Positions 7,960-16,768 of a DNA stretch of 64,000 nt are shown here, piece by piece. The notes beneath the pieces are model-generated. The model did no database searches. It was not told the origin of the DNA and worked only from the letters and a program-made list of their open reading frames with translations. Within the stretch, counting starts at the first letter, position 1. Every line of letters starts with the position of its first letter. The stretch is from Geodermatophilus chilensis (GTDB taxonomy: Bacteria; Actinomycetota; Actinomycetes; Mycobacteriales; Geodermatophilaceae): the NCBI RefSeq assembly GCF_002802985.1, contig NZ_NVPT01000004.1, positions 1 to 64,000 on the forward strand. The letters run 5' to 3'. Made by a program: the position numbers and the translations under genes.

Positions 7960-8880
7960 TCACGCCGGGGGCAGGACGGCGCGCTGCGCCCCCGCGATGT
8001 CGAACAGGTCGCCGTAGTCCTCGACGCGGGCCAGCACGTCCTCGGTGCGGAAGCGCAGCGCGCCGGGGTCGGCGCCGTCGAGCACGGCCTCGACCTCGTC
8101 CCAGCCGATCGGCGTCGACACCGGGGCGTCGGGACGGGCGCGCAGCGAGTACGGCGCCACGGTGGTCTTGGCCGGGTTGTTCTGGCTCCAGTCGATGAGC
8201 ACCTTGCCCGGGCGCAGCACCTTCTCCATGCGCCACACCACCCGGTCGGGGGTCTCGGCGGAGAGCTCCTGGGCCAGCGCGCGGGCATAGCGGCTGGGGT
8301 GCTCCCGGTCGGTCACCCGGATCGGCGCGTACACCTGCATCCCCTTGGAACCCGACGTCTTGACCACCGGGTCCAGGCCGTCGTCCACCAGCCGCTCGCG
8401 CAGCCGGTCGGCGACCTCGCAGCACTCCAGGATCCCGGCGTCCGGCCCCGGGTCCAGGTCCAGCACGAGCAGGTCCGGCAGCGCCGGCTGCAACCGGCTG
8501 CCCACCTGCCACTGCGGCACGTGCAGCTCCAGCGCCGCCAGGTTGGCCGCCCACGCCAGGTCGGCGACGGTCTCCAGGACGACCATCTCCAGGGTCTCCC
8601 GGCCGCGGGAGCTGCCGGGGCTCGGGACGGTCACCTTCCGCACCCAGTCGGGGGCGTGCCGGGCGCTGTTCTTCTCGAAGAACGCCTGGCCCTCGACCCC
8701 GTCGGGCCAGCGGGTGAAGGTCACCGGCCGGCCGGACAGGTGCGGCAGCAGCACCGGCGCGATGCGCACGTAGTAGTCGATGACCTGGGCCTTGGTGAAG
8801 GACACCTCGGGGAAGAGGACCTTCTCCAGGTTCGAGACGTGCAGCTGTCGCCCGTCCACGCGCACCAGCTGCCTGCTCAC
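7960..8880 (-). CDS. LigD-type polymerase/primase domain protein (NHEJ)
   Basis: A 306-residue stand-alone POL domain of bacterial LigD, an archaeo-eukaryotic-primase-fold polymerase. It fills gaps and adds (ribo)nucleotides during non-homologous end joining. Motifs visible: NLEKVLFPE near residue 17, the metal-binding DLDPGPD (the DxD aspartates), and VVKTSGSKGMQVYAPI. The GTG at 8880 is 25 bases after the ligase stop; an alternative GTG lies at 8886. In many bacteria this domain is fused to the ligase; here it is a separate third gene of a ku-ligase-polymerase operon. A hairpin terminator follows. Confidence 0.9.
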   Translation of the reverse strand: MSRQLVRVDGRQLHVSNLEKVLFPEVSFTKAQVIDYYVRIAPVLLPHLSGRPVTFTRWPDGVEGQAFFEKNSARHAPDWVRKVTVPSPGSSRGRETLEMVVLETVADLAWAANLAALELHVPQWQVGSRLQPALPDLLVLDLDPGPDAGILECCEVADRLRERLVDDGLDPVVKTSGSKGMQVYAPIRVTDREHPSRYARALAQELSAETPDRVVWRMEKVLRPGKVLIDWSQNNPAKTTVAPYSLRARPDAPVSTPIGWDEVEAVLDGADPGALRFRTEDVLARVEDYGDLFDIAGAQRAVLPPA

Positions 8881-8905
8881 GGGCACACCAGTACCCGCCG
8901 GGCGG

Positions 8906-10216
8906 TCACCACTCCTCGACCACGTCCTCGGGCACCAGGTCGTCGCGCAGTCCGCGCCACGAGGGGTGGCGCATCCGGCCGTCGGCGGTCCACGCGGCGA
9001 AGGCCACCTCCCCGACCAGCTCCGGCTCCACCCAGTGCGCGTCGCGGGTGACCTCGCGGGGCAGCGCGTCGGCGAACGGCGCGCGGTCGGCGGGGGTGAA
9101 CAGCGGCTCGAGCTCCTTGAGGGCCGCGGCGGTGAAGCCGGTGCCGACGTGCCCGGCGTAGACGAGCCGGCCGGCGTCGTCGTGCACGCCCACCAGCAGC
9201 GAGCCCACTCCTCCGGCGCGCCGGCCCTGACCGGGCCGCCAGCCACCGACGACGACCGCCTGCGTGCGGACGTTCTTCACCTTGCGCCAGTCCGGCCCGC
9301 GCAGCCCCGGCCGGTAGGGCGAGTCCAGCCGCTTGGCGACGATCCCCTCGAGACCGTTGTCCCGGCTGGCGGCCAGCACCGCGGCCCCGCCGCCGCGGAA
9401 CCACGGCGTGGGTACCCACCGCTCCCCCGCGACGCCCAGGGCCTCCAGCCGCTCCCGGCGCTGCGCGTACGGCAGCCCGAGCAGGCTCTCGCCGTCCCAC
9501 TGCAGGAGGTCGAACACCAGGTAGGTGACCGGGGCGGCCGCGGCCATCCGGCGCACCTCCGGGCCGGTGCGGTGCATCCGGCCCTGCAGGGCGCCGAAGT
9601 CCGGCCGGCCCCGCGCGTCGAGGGCGACCACCTCGCCGTCGACGATCGCGTCGTGCCCGGCCAGCGCCTCCGGTAGTCGGCTCAGTTCGGGATAACGGAC
9701 GCTGATGTCCGTCCCGCTGCGCGCCCACAGGGTCAGCGCCCCGGCCTCGACGACGGCGACCGCGCGGACGCCGTCCCACTTGAACTCGTAGCCCCACGCG
9801 TCGTCCTGCGCCGGGGGTGGCAACTCGCCGGGGGTGGCGAGCATCGGTGCCAGCGGCGGCCCCTCCGCGGGTGCGTCGAGAGCGCGGACCCACCAGCCGC
9901 CGTCGGCGCCCCGGAAGAGCACGTGCCGGCCGCGCAGCCGCCGTCCGGCGAGGGCGACGACGACGCGGTCCTCGCGCCACTCCTCGACCGCGTAGCGACC
10001 GGAGTCCCACGGCCGCGTCCCGGTGGCGGTGCCGCCCGTCGTGGGGACGGCGGGCAGCGCGGGCCCCCGCCCGGTCGGCGGCCCCTCCGGCAGCGCCCAG
10101 CACCACGGGACGCCGTCCCGCTCCAGCCGCAGCTCCAGCCCGGACGGGCACTCGGTGACGGCGAACGGCTCCCCGGCCGGCGGGGACGTCCGCCGGGCGC
10201 TCCCCCGGGCCGGCAC
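8906..10216 (-). CDS. ATP-dependent DNA ligase (LigD ligase domain)
   Basis: A 436-residue ligase that seals double-strand breaks with Ku. The N-terminal ~110 residues (ECPSGLELRLERDGVPWCWALPEG and on) resemble a reduced LigD phosphoesterase-type segment. Around residue 140 the adenylation motif EFKWDGVR carries the catalytic lysine. Downstream are IVDGEVVALD, EGIVAKRLDSPYRPG and the OB-fold block DWRKVKNVRTQAVVVGGWRPGQGRR. It starts one base after the ku stop codon, so the two are surely co-transcribed. The polymerase domain follows as a separate gene. Confidence 0.93.
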   Translation of the reverse strand: MPARGSARRTSPPAGEPFAVTECPSGLELRLERDGVPWCWALPEGPPTGRGPALPAVPTTGGTATGTRPWDSGRYAVEEWREDRVVVALAGRRLRGRHVLFRGADGGWWVRALDAPAEGPPLAPMLATPGELPPPAQDDAWGYEFKWDGVRAVAVVEAGALTLWARSGTDISVRYPELSRLPEALAGHDAIVDGEVVALDARGRPDFGALQGRMHRTGPEVRRMAAAAPVTYLVFDLLQWDGESLLGLPYAQRRERLEALGVAGERWVPTPWFRGGGAAVLAASRDNGLEGIVAKRLDSPYRPGLRGPDWRKVKNVRTQAVVVGGWRPGQGRRAGGVGSLLVGVHDDAGRLVYAGHVGTGFTAAALKELEPLFTPADRAPFADALPREVTRDAHWVEPELVGEVAFAAWTADGRMRHPSWRGLRDDLVPEDVVEEW

Positions 10217-10217
10217 C

Positions 10218-11228
10218 TCAGGCGGTGCGGCGGGACCGCTTGGCCGGCGCCTTCGCGGCGGTGGCCTTCTTCGCCGCGGTGGTCTTCTCCGCCGTGGTGG
10301 CCTTCCCTGCCGCGGTCGTCTTCTTCGCTGCGGTCGTCTTCCTCGCCGTCGTCCGGCGGGCCGGGGCCTCGTCGTCGGCCGCGGGCGTGGCCTTCTTCGC
10401 GGCGGTCGCCTTCTTGGCCGGCGCCCGGCGGGCCGGGACCTCCTCGGCAGGAGCGCCGCCGCGGGCGGCCTCCACGCTGCGCCGCAGCGCGCTCATCAGG
10501 TCGACGACGGCGGCGCCGGAGTCGGCGGTCTCGGGCAGCGGCTGCACCTCGCCGCCGCTCTGCTTGGCCTCCAGCAGCTGGGCCATCGCCTCGCGGTAGT
10601 CGTCGGTGAACTCGGTGGGCTCGAAGGCGCCGGTCATGGACCCGATCAGCGCCTCGGCCATCTGCAGCTCCTGCGGCCGGACGGCGACGTCCTCGTCGAG
10701 GAACGCGAAGTCGGGACGGCGGATCTCGTCGGGCCAGCGCATGGTGTGCAGCACCATCACGCCGTCCTTCACCCGGAGCGCCGCCAGCGACTCCCGCGAC
10801 CGGATGGCGATCTTGGTGATGGCGACCCGGCCGGCGTTCTCCAGGGCGTCCCGCAGCAGCACGTAGGGGCGGGTCGCGGAGGGGTCGGGCTCCAGGTAGT
10901 ACGTCTTCTCGTACTGGATCGGGTCGATCTCGTCCTGGTCGACGAACTGCAGCACCTCGATCTCCCGCCGGCTGGCCAGCGGCAGCTCCTCGAAGTCCTC
11001 GTCGGTGAGGACCACCAGCTGGCCGTCGGGCAGCTCGTAGCCCTTGGCGATCTCGGAGTACTCGACCTCCGCGCCGTCGATCGAGCACACCCGCCGGTAC
11101 TTGATGCGCCCGCCGTCGACGGCGTGCACCTGGTTGAACCGGATGTCGTGGTCCTCGGTGGCCGTGTACAGCTTCACGCCGATGCTGACCAGGCCGAAGG
11201 ACACCGCCCCGCGCCAGATCGACCGCAT
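10218..11228 (-). CDS. ku: Ku homodimer protein, NHEJ, with lysine-rich tail
   Basis: A 336-residue bacterial Ku that rings DNA ends and recruits LigD. The Ku core (residues 1 to ~255) opens with MRSIWRGAVSFGLVSIGVKLY and contains YRRVCSIDGAEVEYSEIAKGYE. Unlike minimal Ku (~270-290 residues) it carries a ~75-residue C-terminal tail of repeated AKK/TAAKK/ARK units, resembling histone H1 or mycobacterial HupB tails. Such tails in other actinobacterial Ku proteins bind DNA non-specifically. First gene of the ku-ligase-polymerase operon. Confidence 0.96.
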   Translation of the reverse strand: MRSIWRGAVSFGLVSIGVKLYTATEDHDIRFNQVHAVDGGRIKYRRVCSIDGAEVEYSEIAKGYELPDGQLVVLTDEDFEELPLASRREIEVLQFVDQDEIDPIQYEKTYYLEPDPSATRPYVLLRDALENAGRVAITKIAIRSRESLAALRVKDGVMVLHTMRWPDEIRRPDFAFLDEDVAVRPQELQMAEALIGSMTGAFEPTEFTDDYREAMAQLLEAKQSGGEVQPLPETADSGAAVVDLMSALRRSVEAARGGAPAEEVPARRAPAKKATAAKKATPAADDEAPARRTTARKTTAAKKTTAAGKATTAEKTTAAKKATAAKAPAKRSRRTA

Positions 11229-11342
11229 GCCCCTGCTCCTGTCGAGAGACCCGTCCGTGGACCGCGGGCGGGGAAGGCCTGAGCGGTCAAGATCACCAGG
11301 ATAGGACTGCTGCCACCCCTCCGGCAGGTCGAGCGGCGCCGC

Positions 11343-11360
11343 CTCCTCCCGACGGAGGAG
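11343..11360. terminator. Short hairpin after DUF1360 gene
   Basis: A 7-base perfect stem (11343-11349 and 11354-11360) with a CGAC loop directly abuts the DUF1360 stop codon. The stem is short, so this is a moderate call. Confidence 0.45.
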
Positions 11361-11936
11361 TCACTGCACGCCGGCCTCCTCCTCGCCCGCGGGCGCCAGC
11401 GCGCCGTTCTGGATCGAGTCGTAGACGAACTGCAGGATGTCCGAGCCGGCGACCAGGGTCATGGTCAGCGCGGCCAGGCGGGTGGCCTTCGGCGCGGTCA
11501 CGTAGCCGAAGACCAGCCCGGTCGCCACCCACTGCGCCAGGCAGAAGGGGCAGGTGAGCAGCTCGCCGACGGCGTGCTTGACGCCGCCGTGCTCGCGGAC
11601 CTCCTCGGCGACCTCCGCGTGGCCCGACGGGCCCTGGAAGGTCGTGAAGGGCGCCCGCAGCGGGCTGGTCACCGGGTCCTTGGCGATCCGCCGGGCCAGC
11701 CGGAAGGTGGCCACCGCGAGCAGGGCCGCGTCCCCGGGCGGGATCCGCTCGGGCAGCTCCCGGCCCGAGGCGCGGACGGCGGCCGCGCCGGCCGACACCA
11801 GGCCGAGATACACGCCCATGGCGCCGAGGTCACCGGCTAGCGGGCGCGGCTCCCCCTGCGTGTACTCGCGCTTCTGGTGGCGTGCCCAGCGGCGCACCGG
11901 GGCGCCGATCCGCTGGACTTCGTCTGCGATGGCCAT
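11361..11936 (-). CDS. DUF1360 membrane protein
   Basis: A 191-residue protein of the DUF1360 family, similar to sporulation protein YjcA. Hydrophobic segments are centred near residues 45-57 and 145-170. The conserved core includes DAALLAVATFRLARRIAKDPVTSPLRAPFT and the family signature ELLTCPFCLAQWVATGLVF with its CPFC pair. No enzymatic role is known. I started at the ATG at 11936. It is a single gene between the ku operon promoter and a divergent gene for an acidic protein. The C-terminal tail is rich in glutamate. Confidence 0.8.
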   Translation of the reverse strand: MAIADEVQRIGAPVRRWARHQKREYTQGEPRPLAGDLGAMGVYLGLVSAGAAAVRASGRELPERIPPGDAALLAVATFRLARRIAKDPVTSPLRAPFTTFQGPSGHAEVAEEVREHGGVKHAVGELLTCPFCLAQWVATGLVFGYVTAPKATRLAALTMTLVAGSDILQFVYDSIQNGALAPAGEEEAGVQ

Positions 11937-12126
11937 GGGTGCCGCGCTACCCCACTCCCGCGGTCGCCATGCGGAACGCGCCCGACCGGTGTCGGCGAGC
12001 CGGGTCACGCATGGGGCCCGGCCCGACGGGTAGGGCGAGATCACGACGCCGGTCGCCGGACCGGCTCCCCGTCCACGGACGGACCAGCGTGCGCACGGCG
12101 GACGCACCCAGAACGGAGGCAACCCC

Positions 12127-12660
12127 ATGACCGAGACCGACCCGAACGACTCCGGAGCGATCCACTCCGCCCTCAACGACACCGAGTTCCCCGACGACGA
12201 GCGGGGCCTCACCGGGACCCGCGACGACGTCCGCGGTGACACCGGGGCCACCGGCCCCGAGGGCCAGACCGCCCGCGACGTCTTCCCCGAGGACAACGGC
12301 GTCCCCGACGTCTCCCAGGACGACTTCCCGACCATGCAGCGGTCCGAGGACCCGCAGTTCGCCCCCGAGCCGGGCGACCGGGAGAGCCACCAGACCGTCG
12401 GCTTCGGCACCACTGCGTTCGAGCAGTCCGAGGGCAGGTCGCTGTCCGGGCGCCTGGAGGAGGAGGTCGCCGAGGACGTCCCGGACGTGCGCCCCGCCGA
12501 GGACCCGGCCCGTGGCATCGGCCAGCTCGAGCAGGACTACGACACCACCCCGGACACCGACTCCGGCACCAACCGCACCGCCGACGACGTCGAGGCCAGC
12601 CTCGACCCGGTGGTCGGCGGCGAGGGCCCGGAGGAGGCCGCCATCCACGCCGTGGACTGA
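12127..12660 (+). CDS. Acidic, DUF5709-like protein
   Basis: A 177-residue, strongly acidic, low-complexity protein with no membrane segments. It contains a central SGRLEEEVAEDVPDV block and a C-terminal segment EEAAIHAVD, which recall the actinobacterial DUF5709 family. Predicted disorder and the excess of Asp, Glu, Gly and Thr suggest a stress or hydrophilin-like role, which is only inference. The start ATG has AACGGAGG just upstream. It stands alone, between divergent DUF1360 and the STAS gene, with a hairpin right after the stop. Confidence 0.6.
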   Translation: MTETDPNDSGAIHSALNDTEFPDDERGLTGTRDDVRGDTGATGPEGQTARDVFPEDNGVPDVSQDDFPTMQRSEDPQFAPEPGDRESHQTVGFGTTAFEQSEGRSLSGRLEEEVAEDVPDVRPAEDPARGIGQLEQDYDTTPDTDSGTNRTADDVEASLDPVVGGEGPEEAAIHAVD

Positions 12661-12666
12661 GCAATC

Positions 12667-12685
12667 TGTCGGCCTCCGGCCGACA
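12667..12685. terminator. Short hairpin after acidic-protein gene
   Basis: An 8-base perfect stem with a 3-base loop sits 7 bases past the stop codon. Confidence 0.5.
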
Positions 12686-12856
12686 CCGCGGCCAAGTGCC
12701 GTGCCCCTGCTGAGCTGAGCCCTTGCCCATGCCCCGGTCAGGGGACCCTCCGGGCCCCCGTGACACGGGCCACTCCAGCCGGGTGCCGTCCCCGGCTCGT
12801 GAGTTTCCACTCGGCCGGGCTCCGTCCCCGGTCGCATGGGCACTCCCACTCTCACT

Positions 12857-12905
12857 ACTCGTGACGCCGTACTCCTTCACCCTGGAGGGGCACGGCGTCA
12901 CGAGT
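12857..12905. repeat. 14-base inverted repeat
   Basis: Perfect arms at 12857-12870 and 12892-12905 surround a 21-base centre that can pair partly with itself (CTCC with GGAG). It could be a second terminator or a protein-binding palindrome. Confidence 0.5.
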
Positions 12906-13123
12906 TCGTGGCGGTCGTCGGGGGCGGGTTGGCGCGGTCGACCTCGCATGTCTACGTTGATGGGGCGGTTGAGCAGGCAGCCGCGGCCGTGCCGGGCGAC
13001 CTCCCGGTACCGACACGAACGAGACGTGCGTGTCCGGGGGCCACGACACCCGGGGGGCCGCGCAGCGGTAGATTGACCGGGCGGTCGTGCCGCCGGGTAC
13101 TGCCGTTGAGAGGAGCTCAGCCC

Positions 13124-13522
13124 GTGACCACATCCGACCTGCCCGCCGAGGGGAAGCCCGACGTGTCGACCGAGGGCACGGAGGCACCCTTCGACGACGT
13201 GATCACGCTCTCGACCTCCACCGGCGAGGACGGCGCGGTCACGGTGACGGTCGTCGGCGAAGTGGACACGTTCACGGCCCCGGTGCTCCGTTCGTCGCTG
13301 GACACCCAGCTCGAGCAGCAGCCCAAGGCCCTGGTCATCGACCTGTCGGGCGTCCAGTTCCTGGGCTCCGCCGGCCTGGCGGTCCTCGTCGAGACGCAGA
13401 AGTCGGCCCGCTCCCGCGACGTCGACCTCCGCCTCGTCGCCACCACCCGCGCGGTCACCCGCCCGCTCGAGGTCACCGGCCTGATCGACCTGTTCACGAT
13501 CGTCGACGGCAGCGCCCGCTGA
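13124..13522 (+). CDS. STAS anti-sigma factor antagonist
   Basis: A 132-residue single STAS-domain protein of the RsbV/SpoIIAA class, with an acidic N-terminal extension of ~35 residues. The phosphorylation-site block ALVIDLSGVQFLGSAGLAVLVE contains the conserved Ser in GSAG, which an anti-sigma kinase would phosphorylate. Unphosphorylated protein would bind the RsbW-like partner and release SigF-type sigma. The likely kinase and sigma are ~3.5 kb downstream (16769 and 17263). The GTG at 13124 is supported by GAGAGGAG upstream. A hairpin terminator follows. Confidence 0.88.
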   Translation: MTTSDLPAEGKPDVSTEGTEAPFDDVITLSTSTGEDGAVTVTVVGEVDTFTAPVLRSSLDTQLEQQPKALVIDLSGVQFLGSAGLAVLVETQKSARSRDVDLRLVATTRAVTRPLEVTGLIDLFTIVDGSAR

Positions 13523-13565
13523 CCGCCTGACCCGGTGCGGGCCCCGGCCCGCACCCCCACGACCT

Positions 13566-13599
13566 GACGAGAGGCCCCGCTCCGGCGGGGCCTCTCGTC
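13566..13599. terminator. Bidirectional terminator (STAS / topoisomerase IB)
   Basis: A perfect 15-base stem (13566-13580 and 13585-13599) with a TCCG tetraloop lies between two convergent genes and abuts the topoisomerase stop. Confidence 0.85.
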
Positions 13600-13600
13600 G

Positions 13601-14620
13601 TCAGGCGCTGAGCAGCTGGCAGACGGCCTGCTCCAGCGCCCGCTGCGCCGTCCGGTCGTCCGGCGCCTCCGCAGCCTCCCGCAGCGCGTGCACCACCGTG
13701 TCGCCGTGCTCGAACCGGTCGACCACCCGAGGGTCGACGTAGCTGGCCTTGCACACCGACGGCGTGTTGCCCAGCGTCTCCGACACCCGCTCGTAGGCCT
13801 GCTTGAGCACCCGCTTGCGTGCGGTCTTGGAGGCCGGCTGCGGCGTCTCGGCGAGCGTCGCCGCCATCAGCACCGTGGCGTTCCAGGTGCGGAAGTCCTT
13901 CGCCGTGATCTCCGCGTCGCTGATCTCCTTGAGGTAGGCGTTCACCTCCGTGCTCGTCACGTCGTGCCAGGTGCGGCCCCCGCCGGCCGGGTCCTCCACC
14001 CAGTAGCCGAGCAGCTCCTCCCCCTCCTCCGGGCGCTTCAGCAGCTCCCGGACGACGTCCGCGGTGGGCTTGTCGGTGAGCTCGAGCTCCCGCTCGATGC
14101 CGCCCTTGGCGGTGTAGGAGAAGAAGACCCGCTCGCCGCGCACCCGCACGTGGTCCCTGCGCAGCGTGGCCAGCCCGTAGGTGCCGTTGTCCTCGGCGTA
14201 CTGCTCGCTGCCCACGCGGAAGGCGCCGAGGTCCAGCAGCCGGACGGCGGTGGCCAGCACGCGCTCCCGGGTCAGCCCCGTGCCGTGGATCGCCTCGACG
14301 ACGGCGTCGCGCACGTCGGGCAGCTGGTGGGCGATCTCCAGCACCCGCTCGTGCTTCTCGGCGTCCCGCCGGGCCCGCCACTGGTCGTGGTAGCGGTACT
14401 GCCGGCGACCCGCGGCGTCCACCCCGGTGGCCTGGATGTGCCCGTTCGGCCAGGGGCAGATCCAGACGTCCTTCCAGGCCGGCGGGATGGCCAGCGAGCG
14501 CAGCCGCTCCAGGCGCTCGTCCTTGATGAGCGCGCCGTCCTCGTCGTAGTAGGCGAAGCCGCGGCCGGCTCGCCGACGCCGCCAACCCGGGCCGTGCACG
14601 TCGCTGCGGCGGAGTCTCAC
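13601..14620 (-). CDS. DNA topoisomerase IB
   Basis: A 339-residue poxvirus-type topoisomerase IB that relaxes supercoils by a 3'-phosphotyrosyl intermediate. Motifs: FAYYDEDGALIKDERLERLRSLAIPPAWKDVWICPWPNGHIQATGVDAAGR at the start (split here by function), KAFRTWNAT-like KDFRTWNAT in the catalytic domain, and the active-site Tyr294 within CKASYVDP. Its length fits bacterial TopIB. The GTG start at 14620 is my choice; the frame stays open upstream but only as a shadow of the next gene. Bacterial TopIB is common in Deinococcus and Geodermatophilaceae-like radiation-tolerant bacteria. Confidence 0.93.
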   Translation of the reverse strand: MRLRRSDVHGPGWRRRRAGRGFAYYDEDGALIKDERLERLRSLAIPPAWKDVWICPWPNGHIQATGVDAAGRRQYRYHDQWRARRDAEKHERVLEIAHQLPDVRDAVVEAIHGTGLTRERVLATAVRLLDLGAFRVGSEQYAEDNGTYGLATLRRDHVRVRGERVFFSYTAKGGIERELELTDKPTADVVRELLKRPEEGEELLGYWVEDPAGGGRTWHDVTSTEVNAYLKEISDAEITAKDFRTWNATVLMAATLAETPQPASKTARKRVLKQAYERVSETLGNTPSVCKASYVDPRVVDRFEHGDTVVHALREAAEAPDDRTAQRALEQAVCQLLSA

Positions 14621-14678
14621 GCCAGGGGGATGGGCACCGCCGGCGTGCCGCAAACACCGAGCGTCGGCGGGTCGCCCC

Positions 14679-16535
14679 TCAGCGCAGCTCGACCAGCCCG
14701 CCCAGCCCGCTGATCTCGAGGATGTGCCGGGTGACCCCGCCCTCGGGCGCGTGCACGACCAGCCGCCAGCCCTCCTCGCCGGCGATCCGGGCCATCGCGA
14801 GGACGACCCGCACCGCCGCGCTGCTGAACAGGGTGACCCCGGTGAGGTCGAGCTCGACCCGGCCGGTGCCGCCGTGGCTGGCCTCCAGCAGCCGGATGCG
14901 CATCTGCTCGGCGCCGACCATGTCCACCGCGCCGGACGCCCGCACCACGGGGCGCTCGGCACTGCGGTCGACGACGACGTCCGCCGTGCTCGTGCCGCCG
15001 GGGCGCTCCTCGTCCTCCTCCGGGCCGCGGCGCAGCCGCATGCTCAGGGTGACCGTCGTGCCGTGCTCGCCCTGCAGCACCACCCCGTCGACGAGCTGGC
15101 GCATGATCAGCAGTCCGCGGCCGCGGTCGCCGGGGTCCCGGTCCGGCGGGCGCCACCGGCCCTGGTCGCGCACGGTGACGGTGAGCTGCCCGTCGACGTC
15201 GACCGCCGCGGTCACCTGCATCCGCCCCGGCTCCACCCCGCGGTAGGCGTGCTCGGCCGCGTTGGCGGTGGCCTCCCCCACCGCGACCATCACGCCGACC
15301 CGGTCCTGCTCCCCCATGCCCAGCCCGGTCAGCCACGCGCCGAGGTGCCGGCGGACCGTCGGCAGCGCGGCCGGGACGGCGGGCAGGTCCAGCTCCAGCG
15401 GCTCGGTGGTCTCCGCCCGGCGGTGCGCGACCAGGACGGCGATGTCGTCGGGGCGCTCCTCGGAGTCCAGGAGCCCCTCGACGATCGCCGCAGCCAGCTC
15501 GCCGGATGCGTCGCCCTCGAGGGCGCCCGGCCCGGCGAGCGCGGCGCGCGACAGCTCGGCCAGCCGGTCCAGGCCGTCCGCCGACAGTGCACCGGAGGCG
15601 GCGACGGCGCCGTCGGAGAAGAGCACGAGGGTCGCGCCCTGTGGCAGCTGGGCGGTGACCGCCACGCTCGGCGCGCCCGGCAGGCTGCCCAGCGGCGGCC
15701 GCGGGTCGAGCCGGAGGAACTCCGCGCTGCCGTCGGCCCGGACCAGCAACGGGGCCGGGTGCCCGGCCGCGGCATAGGTCAGCCGCCCGGTGGACGCCTC
15801 CAGCACCCCGTAGAAGACCGAGGCGCCCTCGACGTCCTCCATCTGCCCGGCGAAGGCGTCGAGCCCCGCGAGGACCGCTGCGGGCGAGGGGTCGCGCAGC
15901 GCCACCGAGCGCATGGCACCGCGCAGCCGGCTCATCGCGGCGGCCGCGGGCACGCCGTGCCCGACCGCGTCGCCGACCACCAGCGCCAGCCGCCCGCGCC
16001 CCAGCGGCACGGCGTCGTACCAGTCGCCACCGGCCGCGTGCACCGAGCTGGCCCGGTGGTAGCTGCCCGACAGGCGCACGTCCGGGAGCAGCGGCAGCGC
16101 CGGGGGCAGCAGCGAGTGCTGCACCTGGTCGACGACGTCCCCCTCGGCCAGCGCGGCGGGGGCGTGCCCGCAGTCGGCGCGGTCGGCCTCGACCAGCACG
16201 AGGACGCCGGGTCGGCCGTGCACCTGCAGCGGCTGCAGCACGACGGTGGCGACCCGGCCGTCGGGGCCCGGGTCGCCGTGGACGGTCTCGGCGCGTCCGG
16301 TGCGGGCCACCTCGCCGGCCAGCTCCGCGACACGGCGACCGGCGACCGCGGCGAGGCCGCCGGCGGCCGGGCCGACGTCGCGGGCGCGCGCGTTGGCCCA
16401 GACCGGCTCCAGCTCGGGTCCGGCGAGGCACCAGATGGCGGTGGAGGCGGTCTCCATCGCCGCGACGAGCGCGGGACCGCCGGCATCGTCGACGGGTGCG
16501 CGCCCGGACGGCGGGCTCTCCTGGCTGGTGTTCAT
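14679..16535 (-). CDS. PP2C phosphatase - HATPase - STAS fusion regulator
   Basis: A 618-residue multidomain partner-switching protein. Residues ~25-120 look like a degenerate PAS sensor. Residues ~140-370 form a SpoIIE-type PP2C phosphatase, with GGDWYD at 169-174 and metal Asp in VVGDAVGHG (D189), FSDGA (D308) and DDIAVLVA. Residues ~380-500 are an RsbW-like HATPase (GEATANAAEHAYRG at 420-433, DQGRW, GRGLLIM). Residues ~515-618 are a STAS domain with Ser571/572 in LTGVTLFSSAAV. Phosphatase, kinase and antagonist modules are thus combined in one chain. It likely tunes the SigF system encoded divergently next door. Confidence 0.92.
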   Translation of the reverse strand: MNTSQESPPSGRAPVDDAGGPALVAAMETASTAIWCLAGPELEPVWANARARDVGPAAGGLAAVAGRRVAELAGEVARTGRAETVHGDPGPDGRVATVVLQPLQVHGRPGVLVLVEADRADCGHAPAALAEGDVVDQVQHSLLPPALPLLPDVRLSGSYHRASSVHAAGGDWYDAVPLGRGRLALVVGDAVGHGVPAAAAMSRLRGAMRSVALRDPSPAAVLAGLDAFAGQMEDVEGASVFYGVLEASTGRLTYAAAGHPAPLLVRADGSAEFLRLDPRPPLGSLPGAPSVAVTAQLPQGATLVLFSDGAVAASGALSADGLDRLAELSRAALAGPGALEGDASGELAAAIVEGLLDSEERPDDIAVLVAHRRAETTEPLELDLPAVPAALPTVRRHLGAWLTGLGMGEQDRVGVMVAVGEATANAAEHAYRGVEPGRMQVTAAVDVDGQLTVTVRDQGRWRPPDRDPGDRGRGLLIMRQLVDGVVLQGEHGTTVTLSMRLRRGPEEDEERPGGTSTADVVVDRSAERPVVRASGAVDMVGAEQMRIRLLEASHGGTGRVELDLTGVTLFSSAAVRVVLAMARIAGEEGWRLVVHAPEGGVTRHILEISGLGGLVELR

Positions 16536-16599
16536 CTGGAGCCAGCGAACCGCACGCCCGAGGGGCCTGCAACCGGGCTGACCGGCCGTGTGACCTGGC

Positions 16600-16626
16600 G
16601 TTTGACCGCTGCCCGCGCCGGGGTAG
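16600..16626 (+). promoter_or_regulatory. Candidate SigF-type promoter
   Basis: GTTT at 16600-16603, a 17-base spacer, then GGGTAG at 16621-16626 match the actinobacterial SigF/SigB consensus (GTTT-N15-17-GGGTAT/C). It lies 142 bases upstream of the anti-sigma ATG, so the anti-sigma/sigF operon is probably autoregulated, as in mycobacteria. GTTT is rare in this GC-rich sequence, which raises confidence. Confidence 0.6.
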
Positions 16627-16768
16627 CACTCCTCGTCAGGCGCACCGCCCGACGGCGCGCGGCAGGACGCCGCGGCCGGTCGGGCAGGATTGGGTGCGGG
16701 CCGCGCGGACCGGGGTCTCCAGGGCTCCCGGCGCGCGGTCGCCAGCGAGGATGAGGAGCGGACGACGG

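Larger units (their letters stand above)
12661..13123 (+). other. Intergenic region with two hairpins
   Basis: This 463-base gap has no convincing gene. It starts with a short hairpin (12667-12674 with 12678-12685, TCC loop), a likely terminator for the acidic-protein gene. Next comes a perfect 14-base inverted repeat (12857-12870 with 12892-12905). The last ~100 bases should hold the STAS gene promoter: GGGTAC at 13095-13100 resembles a SigF -10 box, but no good GTTT -35 is present. GAGAGGAG before the GTG at 13124 is a strong ribosome site. Confidence 0.6.

Noticed and set aside
13071-13100. SigF-type promoter for the STAS gene
   Set aside because: GGGTAC is present at 13095-13100, but the best -35 (GATT) is 20 bases away and does not match GTTT.
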